Below are positions 1 through 43,563 of a DNA stretch of 64,000 nucleotides, in pieces. Origin of the DNA: Notamacropus eugenii. Its lineage: Eukaryota; Chordata; Mammalia; Diprotodontia; Macropodidae. Under the pieces are notes generated by a model. That model made no database searches and was not told the DNA's origin. It saw nothing but the letters and a program-made list of their open reading frames with translations. Where the stretch lies: NCBI RefSeq assembly GCF_028372415.1, contig NC_092878.1, forward strand, positions 137,049,250-137,113,249. Direction: 5' to 3'. The position numbers and the translations under genes are program-made. Numbering within the stretch: position 1 is the first letter of the stretch; every line of letters begins with the position of its first letter.

Positions 1-13
1 GCAATCATCTTTT

Positions 14-3000
14 TAAAAAAATTTATTTTGGACTCAAACACCAGAACGCAAATACAGAATAGAGAAAAGAAACAAAAACATATCATTAACTTAAATACTG
101 GAACTTAAATACAAAGCAAGAGAGGCAGGGGGAAGCATGTCATATACATAGCAGAGCATAAGAGAGGATTCAAAATATGTAATAATGAATTTTCATTTCA
201 AGAAAGCCTGGATGACAAATACTACATGTGTTGAGAGATGTCCATCTTTTCTTTGCTTCCTCATAAGTTTTCTTTTGCTCTTTGCAGTGTGGTTTTTTCC
301 TTTTTTCTTTTTTCTCTTCCCCCCCAGCCACAATTAAGTGTGGATATGTTTTTCTGTAACTGTAGATATATACATATCCATATACATATGTACATACATA
401 TATAGACATATACTTTCCCAAATAAATTCTACTCCTGATCTTTGATTTTCTTTTTCTGCCTATCTCTTGTTTCTTTTCTCTCCTGCCTCCTCTGCTTTCC
501 CTATCTTGTCCTTCTTCTAGTTGACCATCCCACTCCAAGGATCCCTCCCCTATTCTCTCATTCCCGTAAATCTAAAGACCCTTCTATAGCCCCCTATAAC
601 CTATTCCCTCACTCTCCCCTTTAAAGATCTCTTCCTTATTCTCCCATTTCCACTGATCCAAACACTGTTTTATACCCTACTTTTACCTATTACCTTACCC
701 TCCACTCTAAAGATCCCTTCATTGTCTTCTCCTCCCTCCCTATTCCCTTACTTTTGTATTCTGAATTTAGAAGACTTTTATGCTCTTTTATGTATACATA
801 TAATTCCCTTAAACCCATTGCCAAAGAAAGTAGGTTACCAGAACTACCAGCCCTCCTCCCCAATCTAATTTCTCTGTTTATTCTTCCTTTTTGACCTCAT
901 TTGGATAAAGTAATTACTCTTTTGAGCTGTTGTTCAATGGTTTTACTTTTTAATTCATACCATGCTCAGGTTTACCCCAATCTTTCTTAAGAGCTGCCCA
1001 GTTACTAATAAGAATTTCAGACATGGGTTTTTCATTTTATGTATATAAAAAGTAAATGGTCTATCCTTGTGGAATCCCTTTTAATCAGTCTTTGGTACAT
1101 ACCTTATGTTTCTCTTGGCTTTTGTATGTCAAATTTTCTATTAAGTTGAGTTTTTTTTTTTTAGCAAAGTCTTGAAAGTTTGACAATTGCTCAAATGTTC
1201 ACTTTAGTTTCTCATTCTGGATTATGCTTAACTTTACTGGGTATGATATATTTGGCTGGAGCTCCAATTCTTTTGCCCTTTGAAATGCAGTGTTCCAAGA
1301 TCTGTGGTCCTTTAGGGTCTCCACTGCTAGGTCTTGTGTAATTCTGATTGTGGCACCATCATATTTAAATTGCTTCATTTTTGTTGCTTTTAATATTTTA
1401 TCCTTGAGCTGGGGTTTTGGGAATTTGACTAATATTTCTATGAGTTTTTCTCATAGGATCTCTTTTAAGTGGTTATCAATGGATTTTTTCTATTTCTACT
1501 CCCCCCTTGTTCTAATGCTTCAGGACAATTTTCTTCAATTATTTCTTGTATTATTGTATCAAGGTTCTTTTTTATAATAGTTTTCTGTTGGGATTGGAAG
1601 CTCAATTCTGTGTGGACAGTCTCGGGCGGGTAAAGGTGGGAGCTTCTAAATCTTAGAGCTCTCACGAGACCCCCCCCAGGAAACGGCAGGGAATCGAGGT
1701 GAACCGAGCTATCTCGAGTAATTCCGCCTCTTCCAGTGAGAAACATGATGGGAGAGATATCTCCAGGGCAGTTTGAGGCTACAGGAAATCAATTAGAGTT
1801 AAACGACCTCCGAGAATTTTGTAAGGAAGGGCCGGAGAGGCCAGGGCGGGATTGGAAAGAGAGTGGAAGCAGAGAGAGGGGAGGGGAGAGAGGAAAGAAG
1901 AGAAGCGGAGCCTACTGTCCTCTTGGCTCCTCACGTGCTAAGAGAGCTTTCAGGCTTCCTCAATCCTACTTAACCTTCAGCCGCACAGTTTGCATCTGAA
2001 TACCATGCTGTGAGGTAACTAGGTGTGCCCAGATCCGGGACAATATCGAGGGCGGGGAGATCTCTCTCCCATCACGTTTCTCACGGGAAGAGGCGGAATT
2101 ACTCGAGATAGCTCGGTTCACCTCGATTCCCTGCCATTTCCTGGGGGGGTCTCGTGAGAGCTCTAAGATTTAGAAGCTCCCACCTTTACCCGCCCGAGAC
2201 TGTCCACACGGAATTGAGCTTCCAATCCCAACAGTTTTCAATTAGTCTGATTAGTTTTCTGTTTTCTCTTCTTGATCTATTCTCCATATGTGTTGTTTTC
2301 CTTATAAGATGTTTCACTTACTTTTCTACTTTTCATTATTCGTATTTTGTTTAATTATTTCTTGATCTCTTAATATTTTACCAGATTCACCTTGCCCAGT
2401 TCTAATTTTCAAGGTTTCATTTTCTTCCTTAAGATTCTCCATCTCCTTTTCTAACTGGTTGACTTTCATAATCTTATTTTTCTTGAAATGTTCTTTTTTT
2501 TTTTTTTTTTTTTTTAGCTTTTCTGCATTGCCATCATTTGATTTTTCAAATCTTTTTTAAGATCTATGAATTCTTTTTGGGCAGATGGCCATTTGACGTT
2601 ACTCTTTGGGGGTTTCTTTGCTTCAATATCCTCCTGTGAAGATGAACCCCTGTCTTCTCTATTCCCACTTAGAACCTGAACCAGGACTTCTGGCCTCTTA
2701 TAAGTTTACCCATGGCCGGTGGGATCCCCATTCCACTGCTTCTGCACTCACGAGGCATGTGCTGCTTCCTTCTTGCCCCCACTGCTCTCCTCAGCACAAA
2801 GGGCTCTGGCATTTCCTGTCAGCAGAGGTTCCCTCCATCTTCCCAGGCTCAGCCACTCAACTACCTGCATTGTCCCTGGGGTAAAAGTTTCCATGGCTGG
2901 GGCACGAGGTGTCGTCCCCACCTGCTCATTGTTAAAGTGAACTCTAGACTAGAAGTGTTTACTCTTCACTGGCACCAAATCTAGTCCTGGGATTTTTTCT

Positions 3001-3180
3001 TCTGATCTTCTCTAATTGTCCCACAAAGACCCCTGTTGTGCCACTATTCTTATTTATTTCTTCCTTCTTCCCTCCCACCTCTATTTGCTCTTCAATGCTA
3101 TTTTATCTCTTTTGTAGGGGAAAATCTTGAGAGCTTGGAATTTTCTGACCTATTTCACCATCTTTCCAGAATACTCTCTT
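14..3180 (-). mobile_element. HAL1-like (L1-derived) retroposon, copy A
   Basis: Lies in intron 2 in the gene's direction. The minus strand begins near 3180 with an L1-like 5' region, then a coiled-coil-type segment and a decayed ORF1 C-terminal region (about 1400-1150). It then goes straight to a purine-rich 3' region ending in AATAAA and A-rich sequence near base 14. No ORF2 is seen, which fits half-L1 (HAL1) elements. Flanks 1-13 and 3181-3193 match at 11 of 13 bases and may be a decayed target-site duplication. The reading frame is broken and the element is split by the insertion at 1586-2233. Confidence 0.65.
1586..2233. mobile_element. 648-bp element with about 178-bp terminal inverted repeats, copy A only
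   Basis: Begins TGTTGGGATTGG and ends CCAATCCCAACA. Arms 1586-1764 and 2056-2233 are inverted copies with only a handful of mismatches. It is flanked by the 6-base direct repeat gttttc (1580-1585 and 2234-2239). The matching site in copy B (about 37183-37188) is empty, so it inserted after the 35-kb duplication. The central 290 bases are GC- and purine-rich with no coding frame or AATAAA. TG...CA ends with a 6-base duplication suit a class II retroviral LTR, but arms this long suit a foldback DNA element with TGT...ACA ends. The class is unresolved. Confidence 0.8.
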
Positions 3181-3384
3181 GTAATCCTCTTTTTTTTAAA
3201 AAAAAAAATCCACTCTTATGGAAATGTTTGTTTTATTTCACAAATTAAAAATGAAAGAAAAAGGTCAAAAAAGAAAACAATTATGACAAGATTATGATGA
3301 TGATCTGGCACTATCATTGTCATCATTGCCACCTATCATCATGACTGAGTGATGCTACGGAAACAATCTACCATATTTGGAATC

Positions 3385-3525
3385 AAAGGACCTGGATTCA
3401 AAACTTGAATCTGCGCCTTAGACAAGTCCTTTCACTTTGGCCATTGTAATGTCCTTATCTGTAGGTTGGACTAGATGCCTCTGAAGATCCCTTCCATCTA
3501 GAAATCTCGGATCCTATGATCATTA
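3385..3525 (+). mobile_element. MIR-related SINE 3' part, copy A
   Basis: Contains 'aggttggactagatgcctctg' and 'cccttccatctagaaatct', the usual 3' end of this family. Copy B equivalent: about 38325-38465. Confidence 0.6.
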
Positions 3526-4399
3526 TTAGCACTAGAAACTTCGAGGGTGTACTCTACCCACAAACAAATAAGTATGACATAAGCCAGGAAGAATAATGAA
3601 TAAGAACTGAGACAAAGTAACTTATGAAAATATGATAAGAGCTTTCAGTTGGAGAGTTTCAGGAAGGATTCATGGTGCCAGGGGTATCTAAGCTTGGCTA
3701 TGAAGGAAAAATTCATCCAAGGGGGAAATTCAAAAAGAAGTGCCTTCTAGAAATGACAGTCAGTCTATGGAACACACAGAAGTAAGAAAGTGGAGGAGGA
3801 GATCAGGGCACTGCTAGCTGCCCCACTTGTCTAGAATGGAGACATCAAGAAGGTGAGGAGTGGTAAATGAGTCTGGAAAAGCAGGGTGAGGCCAGACTCT
3901 AGAAGGCTTTACTTGAGAGTCTAATGTGTGTGTATTTCATTCTACAGGCAATAGAAAGTCACTGCATCTTTTTTTAAACTGCCATGTCATAGTCAGATGG
4001 CTTCCTTAGGAATACTTATTCTTTTTTTTTTTTTTTTTGAGAATGGGGAGAATTTTTAAAAATGAAATTAATATTGGGTTTTTTCAGTTACATATAAAAG
4101 CAATTTATAACATTCATTAATTTTTTTTTAAAGTTTCAAATTCTCTTCCTCTCTGTTCCCCTTTTCCTGTCATTGAGAAGGCAAGCAATTTTATAAAGGT
4201 TACGTGTATGCAGTCATGAAAAATACATTTCGATATTAAGGAATATTTATTCTTCTGTGAGGAAGACAGTGAATGTGTTACTTACTTGACCTCACAAATG
4301 ATGAGATGAGGACTCTGAGAAGTGACTTGTTAAAATTCACAGCTAGTAAGTGACTTGAGGCCAGTTCTTCTGACTTGTTGGTTACTGTTTGTTTTACTG

Positions 4400-4580
4400 C
4401 ATAATAGGCAGTGTGGTAGAATGGAAATTGCATTGGCTCTGGAATTAGAAGATCGGGGTTCATATCTTGCCTTTGATGCCTACTTTACCTCTCCTGGTAC
4501 TTTGGGCAAATTACCCAACTTTCGTCAGCCTCAGTTTCCTCATCTGGCTGTTCTAGATGTCCCTTTCAGTTTTTGACCTA
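4400..4580 (+). mobile_element. MIR SINE in intron 2, copy A
   Basis: MIR pattern: 'gtagaatggaaattgcattggctctgga', then 'cagcctcagtttcctcatct'. It lies in intron 2 beyond exon 2. Copy B equivalent: about 39334-39512. Confidence 0.7.
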
Positions 4581-4881
4581 TGATTCAATAGCCTCTCATG
4601 TAGTAGCACAGAGATTCTCATCAGACTATTATTGTAGTGGCAGATGTGGGAGCAAAGTCTCCTGATAGAGTCTTCTGTCCCACCTAAGTGCAAAGACTGT
4701 ATAGCTTATCTCTTGGCAATGGTCATCCCCAAACTATCCATTTCACTATCCATTTTGCTATACATTTTCTTTCCTCCAGTAGTGATCTAATGTTTCAGAA
4801 TTTAAAAATGATCTGTTTCCTTTCCCAGAAAAAATCGAATTTAGTGTTGGGACTGCAGTTAATGTTGAAAGTTGAGTATCA

Positions 4882-8447
<3,566 letters not shown>

Positions 8448-8573
8448 GCTGTGGTTGAGGTTTTTTCCCTTTTCTCTGCAGGCCAGTGAACTCTATCTGA
8501 ATTTCTTCTGCCTCCTTAGCTGCCTCCTTGAGCAAAGCAGAAAGAACACAGGAAGGTTTGCCTCTGCTTTGGG

Positions 8574-8597
8574 TTAATATACTCTCCCAAACACGTG
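8574..8597 (-). promoter_or_regulatory. ADH gene 3 core promoter: TATA box and CACGTG E-box
   Basis: TATATTAA at 8581-8574 on the minus strand and CACGTG at 8592-8597. The spacer is 10 bases, one longer than in gene 2 because of an extra C. The flanking sequence is otherwise nearly identical to the gene 2 promoter. Confidence 0.75.
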
Positions 8598-9009
8598 ATT
8601 TTGGGCTTTGAAACTCCACCCACCAGCTGTATTTTCAGTCTCTTCTCTGACAGGAAAATGCACTAAGAGAATATTTGTCTGATATATTGAGATAGGGTTT
8701 GAAAGAATTTACTAGTGCTTGGTCTATTCAAGATTGCAAATAAACACTCCTCTCCCTCCTTCACCATTGTTTTCCTTCTCCAGACCTACTCAGGATCCAG
8801 ATAAGAGTTAGAGTAAAAACGACAGAATTTAAAGTATTTCAAGGGTCACCATGGCTGAAAGAGAGAATAAATTGTGATATTTGGCTCCATAGGCGAATGA
8901 GGATTAAAGAACCATAACTTTAGAACTGCAAGTGACTGAAGAAGTCTAGTCCAGTCCCATCATTTTACAGCCTGAGCCCAGACAAAACAAGGAAAGAAGG
9001 AAGGAACAA

Positions 9010-9250
9010 AAGGAGGGAGAGGAAACGGGCATTTATTCAGTGCCTACTATGTGATAGGCACATAGTGTTAAGTTCTTTGTAACTATGTCCTTTGATCCTT
9101 GAAACCATCCTGAAAGGGAGGTGCTACGATGATCTTCCTTTCACAGTTGTTAGAGACTGAGGCAGGTAGCAGGTGACTTGCTGGGCCACCTAGCTGACAA
9201 ATTTGAATTCAGATGTTCCTCCCTTCAGGCTCAGTGCTCTATCCATCCTG
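9010..9250 (-). mobile_element. MIR-type SINE in the gene 3 upstream region
   Basis: Reverse MIR pattern 'gtgcctactatgtgataggc ... ttagagactgaggcaggtag'. Copy B equivalent: about 43985-44210. Both lie 0.45-0.7 kb upstream of an ADH promoter. Confidence 0.6.
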
Positions 9251-9297
9251 CCTGGGATAAGAGGTTATTAAATGGGATTAAAAGGGATGAGAGTAAT

Positions 9298-9554
9298 TAG
9301 GGTAGTTCTGTGGCAGAGTGGATAGCAAGCCAGGCCTAGAATAAAAAAGATTCATCTTTTTGAGTTCCAATCTGGCCTCGGACACTTACTAACTGTGTGA
9401 CCCTGAGCAAGTCACTTCACCCTGCTTGCCTCAGTTTCCTCAAATGTAAAATGAGATGGAAACGGAAATGGCAAGCCACTCCAGTACTTTTGCTTCCTTA
9501 GCAAACCCCAAATGTGGTCACGAAGACTCTGACATGGCTGAACAACAATAAAAA
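9298..9554 (+). mobile_element. Marsupial tRNA-derived SINE, upstream of ADH gene 3
   Basis: tRNA-like head (gtggcagagtggatagc), the core 'ctgtgtgaccctgagcaagtcac', then the 3' block ending gactctgacatggctgaacaac and an A-rich tail. It lies about 0.75 kb upstream of the gene 3 promoter. Copy B equivalent: about 44263-44516. Confidence 0.8.
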
Positions 9555-9944
9555 TGAGAGCTATCCAAAAAAAGCCAAGGAGAGGAAATTCTACATGGGG
9601 AGGAGTACCCTCCTGTCCCAGACTTTCTTTTCCCTTCCTGAGGAAGCACTCACTCTCTTCAGGTCCTGTGCATTTCCACTTGGCTGTTTTGGCGCATTCT
9701 TTTCAACTCTAAGTAACAGAAGACTTCCCATTTATCCAGTACTTTGTTGTTCACAAGTTGTTATCACACACATCGTTACACTCTGTCCTTAACAACAGTC
9801 CTGGTAGACAGGCAGAGATGATCCTGGATTACCTGCAGCATGTCCTTACTATTGAACTGATCATCAATCAGTCACAATTTATTAAGTGCCTGCTCTGGGG
9901 CCGATACTCTGCTAGGTTCCAAGAGATACTAAGACATAAATAGC

Positions 9945-10135
9945 ATTTCTTTTGATTCTGACAATAACCGTGGAAGGTAGGTACTGTTATTATCCCCATT
10001 TTACACATGAGGAGACTGAGGCAAAGAAAGGTTAAGTGACTTGCCTGGTGCCACACAACTAGTAAGTATTTGAGGCTGACTTTGAATTTAGGTCTTTCTG
10101 ACTTGAAGCCCAGAGCTCAGCCATTGTGCCACCTA
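9945..10135 (-). mobile_element. MIR-type SINE, copy A
   Basis: Reverse MIR core 'cattttacacatgaggagac' and 'gtgacttgcctggtgccaca'. Copy B equivalent: about 44908-45098. Confidence 0.65.
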
Positions 10136-10139
10136 ACCT

Positions 10140-11540
10140 AGGTGCCAAGCCTGGAGGAGTACACAGACCCCCATCTAGTGGGCTCCTCATTGATTATCAA
10201 TTAAGCGGCTAATATATCATGAATAATCAGTACAAAACTTGCTCTCATCCCTGGGACATACTCTCATCTTGCACACACAAGAAGTTCCCTTTAGGTTTAG
10301 CTCTTGCTGAGCTCTGAGGGTTTGTACTCTTATAGAATTCTACAGCTGCCTTTCCTCAATGTCTCCAGTCTGTATTGAGCATTTCAGCTCTCAAAGAAAG
10401 TGGCATCATCAGACGTTGCTGTTGAAGGACATGGATCTCTATACCTTGATTCTTTGACCTTTCTAAGTTCTCCTAGTCAGTGTGTGTGTGTATGTATGTT
10501 GTTGATATCCATATATTCAGTATCATTTTCACACCAAGTTTCTCATTTGGCTCCAAAGACTTCAGCAATAATAATCACCATCCCTCTGTCTGCTCACATT
10601 CGTTCATTCGTTAGCTTGACTGAACAGGAAGCTGCTTACCCTACTGTCATGGCTATTGCTCATGTCAGGGTCCAGTTCATATCTGATCAGCAATACAGAT
10701 ACAGGATGGGATTATCTGTCTTCCTGTTCTAGCTCTATGGAAAAGCTCATGTGCCTGGTGACAGGATTTCCCCTCCTTTGTGTCTTTCAGTCTCTGATAT
10801 TGGCCTGGAAAATCTATACATCCAGCAGTGACTTGTGTTGTCCTATTCCATGTATCCCTTAGAGTGACACTTTCAGGACTCATGGACTTTTTGTTTCAGA
10901 GTCTTCTAAGAGGTCGGATCCCTCAGACATTGGACTTGTACATATAGCTAAGGGTTTGTGTGTGTTCTCTGTGTGTTTATGTCCTTACATATGTAGCAGC
11001 AAGAATATATGCTATGTAGTTTACATGTATATGAATGCTTAAAGATTTTGTTTATCAGAGCCTATCAAGTTGTGGTTTCTGCCCTCAGTATTTTTTCAGT
11101 GGACTTTGATAATATGTCTTCCCCTTGTGCCTCAGTTTCCCTTGTAGTTGAGGAGATAATTATAAGGCTTCTCAGAAGACTGGAAAGAGAAGCTGACAAA
11201 GCACTGACCAACATGGTGTGCCTTCATCAAAGAGGGTGCTGGTCTCTATGAGCAAAGGAGAATTGCAGTAGGTCAAAAAAAGTGAGATGTGTAAAGTTAG
11301 AGACATTTCCACTCCAAATGTTTATGTGGAGTATTTGTGCCTGATCTATAGCAGAGCATTCTGACTACGTACTGGTCTGATCAGCCATAGCCACACATTG
11401 TACCTTGACTCCAACGTAGTGACATCATTGTGGTCTTTTTGGAGAAAGACAACAACCAACCCACTGACCAATATGAATTTGAAGGATCAGTAATACAGTT
11501 TAGCAGGAGAAGAACAATGGTCCTGCTATCTGTGTTCTGT
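10140..11540. other. Intergenic stretch between ADH genes 2 and 3, unrecognised
   Basis: No repeat family or gene recognised. It is among the best-conserved stretches between copy A and copy B (45100-46505), but its reading frames are short and lack protein-like features. Confidence 0.5.
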
Positions 11541-11544
11541 ATGT

Positions 11545-11930
11545 TGTGTTGTGTGTCCCCCCTTCCCCCATTGACATAGAAGAGAAAAGGAGATATTGGT
11601 TTGATACTATTACTTATTCCCTCCTCCTAGATATTCTCCTTTCCTTTGACTTCCATGACATGGCTCACCTCAACTTTATCCCTCCCTGTACGACTGTTCC
11701 TTCTCAATTTCCTTTGATGGATCATCTTGTTCCTCTTGTCCATTAAATGTGAATGTCCCTTGAAATTCTGCCATTGGCCATCTCTTATTCTTTTTCTATA
11801 GTCTTCCTCTTGGTGATCTTGATTTAAACAGGTCCCATTGTATCATTTCCAAACAAATTACTCAAAATCTATATATCCAGCCCTAATCTGTCCATTGGAT
11901 ACTTCCAAATGGGTAGCCTGTAGGAAGTGG
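11545..11930 (+). mobile_element. L2 LINE fragment (ORF2-derived), copy A
   Basis: Resembles the L2 (CR1-clade) reverse-transcriptase gene after its GVPQGS-type motif, including a 'cttggtgatctt' and 'atatccagccctaatctgtc' stretch. It probably continues at 13085 after an interruption by the 0.9-kb repeated segment. Copy B equivalent: about 46509-46895. Confidence 0.5.
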
Positions 11931-12139
11931 TGTGCTGGAACCAGCTCATGCTGGCTTTTGAGAGCTGATAGTTTAATTTTCAGTAAGAGCTTTTATAAGT
12001 TGGAAAGTTGAAAATGCTGCAAATCAAGACTTTACTTATTGTTTTGCTGATTGTCATCTTAAGAGAGTGATGAAGAAAATGGTAATAATGCATATTAAAT
12101 TTAAGCATGTCATGCATGCATTTCCCCCTTCCCCACCAT

Positions 12140-13060
12140 TAGATCGTAAACTCTTTAAGAACAGGTACTATGTCATTTCACCTTTGTGTTCCCAGCACTC
12201 AGGGCACCTAATCAATCAAAGCATTACTTTTCGAGTCTTTCCTGAGAGACTGAGAACAGAAACATTCCAAGGTCATATTACCTACATCTACAAATAAAGT
12301 TCTTAGAGGAGAAAACATTAAAAAATACTTAGTCCTAAATAGATCAGCACTGGTTTTAACACACAATAGGTGCTTTTGCTGTTCACTCATTTCAGTCATC
12401 TTTGTGACCCTTTTTGGGTTTTTTTTGGCAAAGGTACTAGAGTGACTTACCATTTCTTTCTCCAGCTCCTTTCATAGATGAGGAACTGAGGTAAACAAGG
12501 TCAACTGACTCACTCAGGGTCATATAACTAGTAAGTGTCTGAGGCCAGATTTAAACTCAGGAAGATGGGTCTTCTTCCTGACTTCAGGCACTGCACTCTA
12601 TTCACTGCACCACCTAGTGCCAAACAGACCAGCACAGTTCATAGCACACAGTAGGTGTTTCATGAATGCTTATTGAATAGAAGAAGATTAGTTGGCCAAT
12701 CTCTATTGAGATCAAGGCTAAACACTTTCACGGTTTCATGGAAAACTCAACCTAGATTTAATTGTCTATTTCTTCCTACTTGTCTAATTGTCTATTTTCA
12801 CCTATTCTTTGTTCTTACTCTGACCTCTGTTTCCTCCATCCCTAAGTTTTATCCCAGGATTTCACCTCTATTATGTCTTCACTCTTCTCCCTTCCCAAAC
12901 TTGACTTATTGTGAGCTAATTCAATTCTTTCCTGTCCCATACTCTTTTTTTCTCACCCTTTCATTCTGTTGATGATGATGTCTTGACAAACCATAACCCT
13001 GAATTATTTCTGCCATTTATCTCCTTTGGTCTTATTCACATGTTGCTGAATGGAACTGGA
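12140..13060. repeat. Internal direct repeat, left arm, copy A
   Basis: About 0.9 kb that recurs at 16605-17530 in the same orientation, 4.46 kb away. It contains an L2-type 3' end, a reverse SINE and a non-repeat stretch. The right half (12655-12950) differs from its partner at about 5 of 300 bases, whereas the left 180 bases differ at roughly one in ten. Exon 9 of gene 2 lies between the two arms. Confidence 0.85.
12376..12621 (-). mobile_element. Marsupial tRNA-derived SINE (reverse), copy A
   Basis: Reads on the minus strand from a head ending at 12621 (ggcactaggtggtgcagtg) to a 3' block near 12378. It is part of the 0.9-kb segment that recurs at 16.6-17.5 kb. Confidence 0.8.
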
Positions 13061-13319
13061 GAGAATGATAAACATTTAAACCTCCGTGGACAGGTATTTC
13101 AAAGTCAATACGTCCAAAACAAAACCTATTCTATTTTCCTCTAAACTGATTCCTTCTTGAAACTCCATTTATGCTGATGGTAACATCATCGTTCTGGTCA
13201 TCCAGGCCAGAAAGCTTGACTTGGAGTCATTCTTGACTTTTTCCTTCTCCTCAACCCCCACTCCCACAACTTCTAACCTAGTTTATGCCCTCATAGCCTC
13301 TTACCTGAATTAGGGGTAA

Positions 13320-13321
<2 letters not shown>

Positions 13322-13376
<55 letters not shown>

Positions 13377-13378
13377 TT
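13322..13378. repeat. (CT)n microsatellite, copy A
   Basis: CT tract with two interruptions, next to a truncated SINE. Copy B counterpart 48285-48390 is nearly twice as long and more interrupted. Confidence 0.95.
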
Positions 13379-13500
13379 ACAGTTGGGTTAAATGACTTGC
13401 CCAGTGTCACACAATTAGTAAGTGTCTCAGACCAAATTTAAATTCAGGTCCTAGTCACTCTAGGGCCTGTACTCTATCCACTGTACCACCTAGTTGCCCC
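13379..13500 (-). mobile_element. Truncated marsupial SINE next to a CT microsatellite, copy A
   Basis: Only the tRNA-like head and core remain, inserted in an L2 fragment. The (CT)n at 13322-13378 abuts its truncated end. Copy B equivalent: 48391-48506. Confidence 0.7.
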
Positions 13501-14755
13501 AAGGAGCTAGTTTCTTAATTTGCCTACTAAATTCCAGTCTTTGTCTCTCTCAATCCATTTTCTGCACATCTACCAAATGGATCTTCTGAAACCCAGGTCT
13601 GAACATGTCCTCCCACTCCTCTCACCTCCTCTAAATTCTTAAGATCTTTACAATGTGGTTTCTACTTCCGTTGCCAATATTATTTCATGGTATACCATCT
13701 GTTGTGTCAAATTGACTTGCTAGATGTTCCCCATATGTGACATGCCATTTACTTTGATTCTTGGCACTTGGTCCTCTGTGCCTTGAATATACCTTCCATC
13801 TAATAGATTCTCTAATTTCCTTTGTAGAATAGCTCAGGTACAACTTTCTATATAAGACCTTTCCTGACTCCCCTTTAAACCCCACCCCCCCCCACTGATT
13901 AGTATTCTGTTTGAATTTATTTTAGATTTCTTTGGATTTACCTACATTTATATATATCTTGATCACCCCTGGAAGAGTGTAAACTCCTTGAATAGCAGGG
14001 ATTGTTCATTTCATTTCTTTTTTTTTGTATCCCTATTGTCCAGTGCAATGTCTTACAAATAGTGTTTAATACATAGTTATCTAATTGAATTATACCAAGC
14101 TGCTTACTCTATATGATATTTAATATTGCATGGCTAACTGAACTATTACCATTAAGTATGTCTCATTTTTTATTCATATTTAGTTAATAGGAAAATTTAC
14201 TTTTGTCTAAAAATAGTAAAGTCCCTTTGGATATACTATGAAGAATACTCCATATTTGTTATATCTTTTCAAATTTTCCCATGTTGAATGGTAACTTGAG
14301 TACAGTTGAAAAGGATGATCCTATTGTTTTTTTTTAAAAGAGGAGGCACAAAGGAAAAAAAGAATTATTTTTCACTTAACAAGTTGTATTTTATATATTG
14401 AAATGTTCTGAATGGATTCACAAACATTTGCTGATGACTTGGGAAAAGGGAGAAAGGGAGAAGAAAAAGGGAGAATGCTGAGAGACAGAAAGCTGCAAGC
14501 ATAAGGGTCCATCAGTGAAGATAGGGCAAGGATAACGATGGCTCCCTGCCCTTTGTCTGAAGGTTGGCTGTTGTCTAAGGTACAATACTTAACAGTGATC
14601 AAACTGAGAAGTATGACCTTCTATCAAGCTCCTAGTCAACTTGTGTTATTTCCCTGTACTCTAACATGAATTTGAGACATTCTTTCATATCAATCACTAA
14701 TCTGCTCAGCTGCAGGTTTCCGTCAGTCAACCTGCTGATTGAATTATTGAAATCT

Positions 14756-14761
14756 TTTATT
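14756..14761 (-). terminator. ADH gene 2 candidate polyadenylation signal
   Basis: AATAAA on the minus strand, about 95 bases past the gene 2 stop codon, implying a short 3' UTR. Further AATAAA copies lie downstream (for example near 14168-14173), so longer 3' ends are possible. Confidence 0.55.
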
Positions 14762-14855
14762 GACATTCTCCCAATTATTGACTCTGTAGAGGTACAATCA
14801 GAATGCTGGCAAAATGGAAGAAAAAGAGGTTTCCAGATGGGGTGTGTGATTGGTC

Positions 14856-43415
<28,560 letters not shown>

Positions 43416-43540
43416 GCTGTGGTTGAGGTTTTTCCCTTTTCTCTGCAGGCCAGTGAACTACACCTGAATTTCTTCTGCCTCCTTAGCTGCCTCCTTGAGC
43501 AAAGCAGAAAGAACACAGGAAGCTTTGCCTCTGCTTTGGG

Positions 43541-43563
43541 TTAATATACTCTCCAAACACGTG
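43541..43563 (-). promoter_or_regulatory. ADH gene 2 core promoter: TATA box and CACGTG E-box
   Basis: TATATTAA at 43548-43541 on the minus strand lies about 125 bases above the ATG, with palindromic CACGTG at 43558-43563, 9 bases further upstream. A CAGCTG and a CCACCC-type box follow within 40 bases. Class I ADH promoters are known to combine a TATA box with USF-type E-box and C/EBP sites, so this layout fits liver-type expression. Transcription should begin about 25-30 bases below the TATA box. Confidence 0.75.

Larger units (their letters stand above)
13085..14095 (+). mobile_element. L2 LINE 3' portion, copy A
   Basis: From 'gtccaaaacaaaacctattc' to the typical L2 3' end: 'gtaaactccttgaatagcag', 'gtatccctattgtccagtgc' and 'tctaattgaatt'. 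It is interrupted by a CT microsatellite and a truncated SINE. Copy B equivalent: about 48055-49090. Confidence 0.55.

Noticed and set aside
1736-1999. 87-codon frame inside the inverted-repeat element as a possible transposase
   Set aside because: Too short, low-complexity (Gly, Arg, Glu-rich from a purine run), partly within the inverted arm, and without transposase motifs.
9298-9320. Possible functional tRNA gene in the SINE heads
   Set aside because: The tRNA-like part is followed by a SINE body and A-rich tail, and the same unit is dispersed many times in the window.
12655-12972. A 105-codon open frame that recurs at 17117, 47619 and 52118
   Set aside because: It recurs because the DNA is duplicated four times. 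It has no protein-like features, runs into L2/SINE-type sequence, and its changes look unconstrained.
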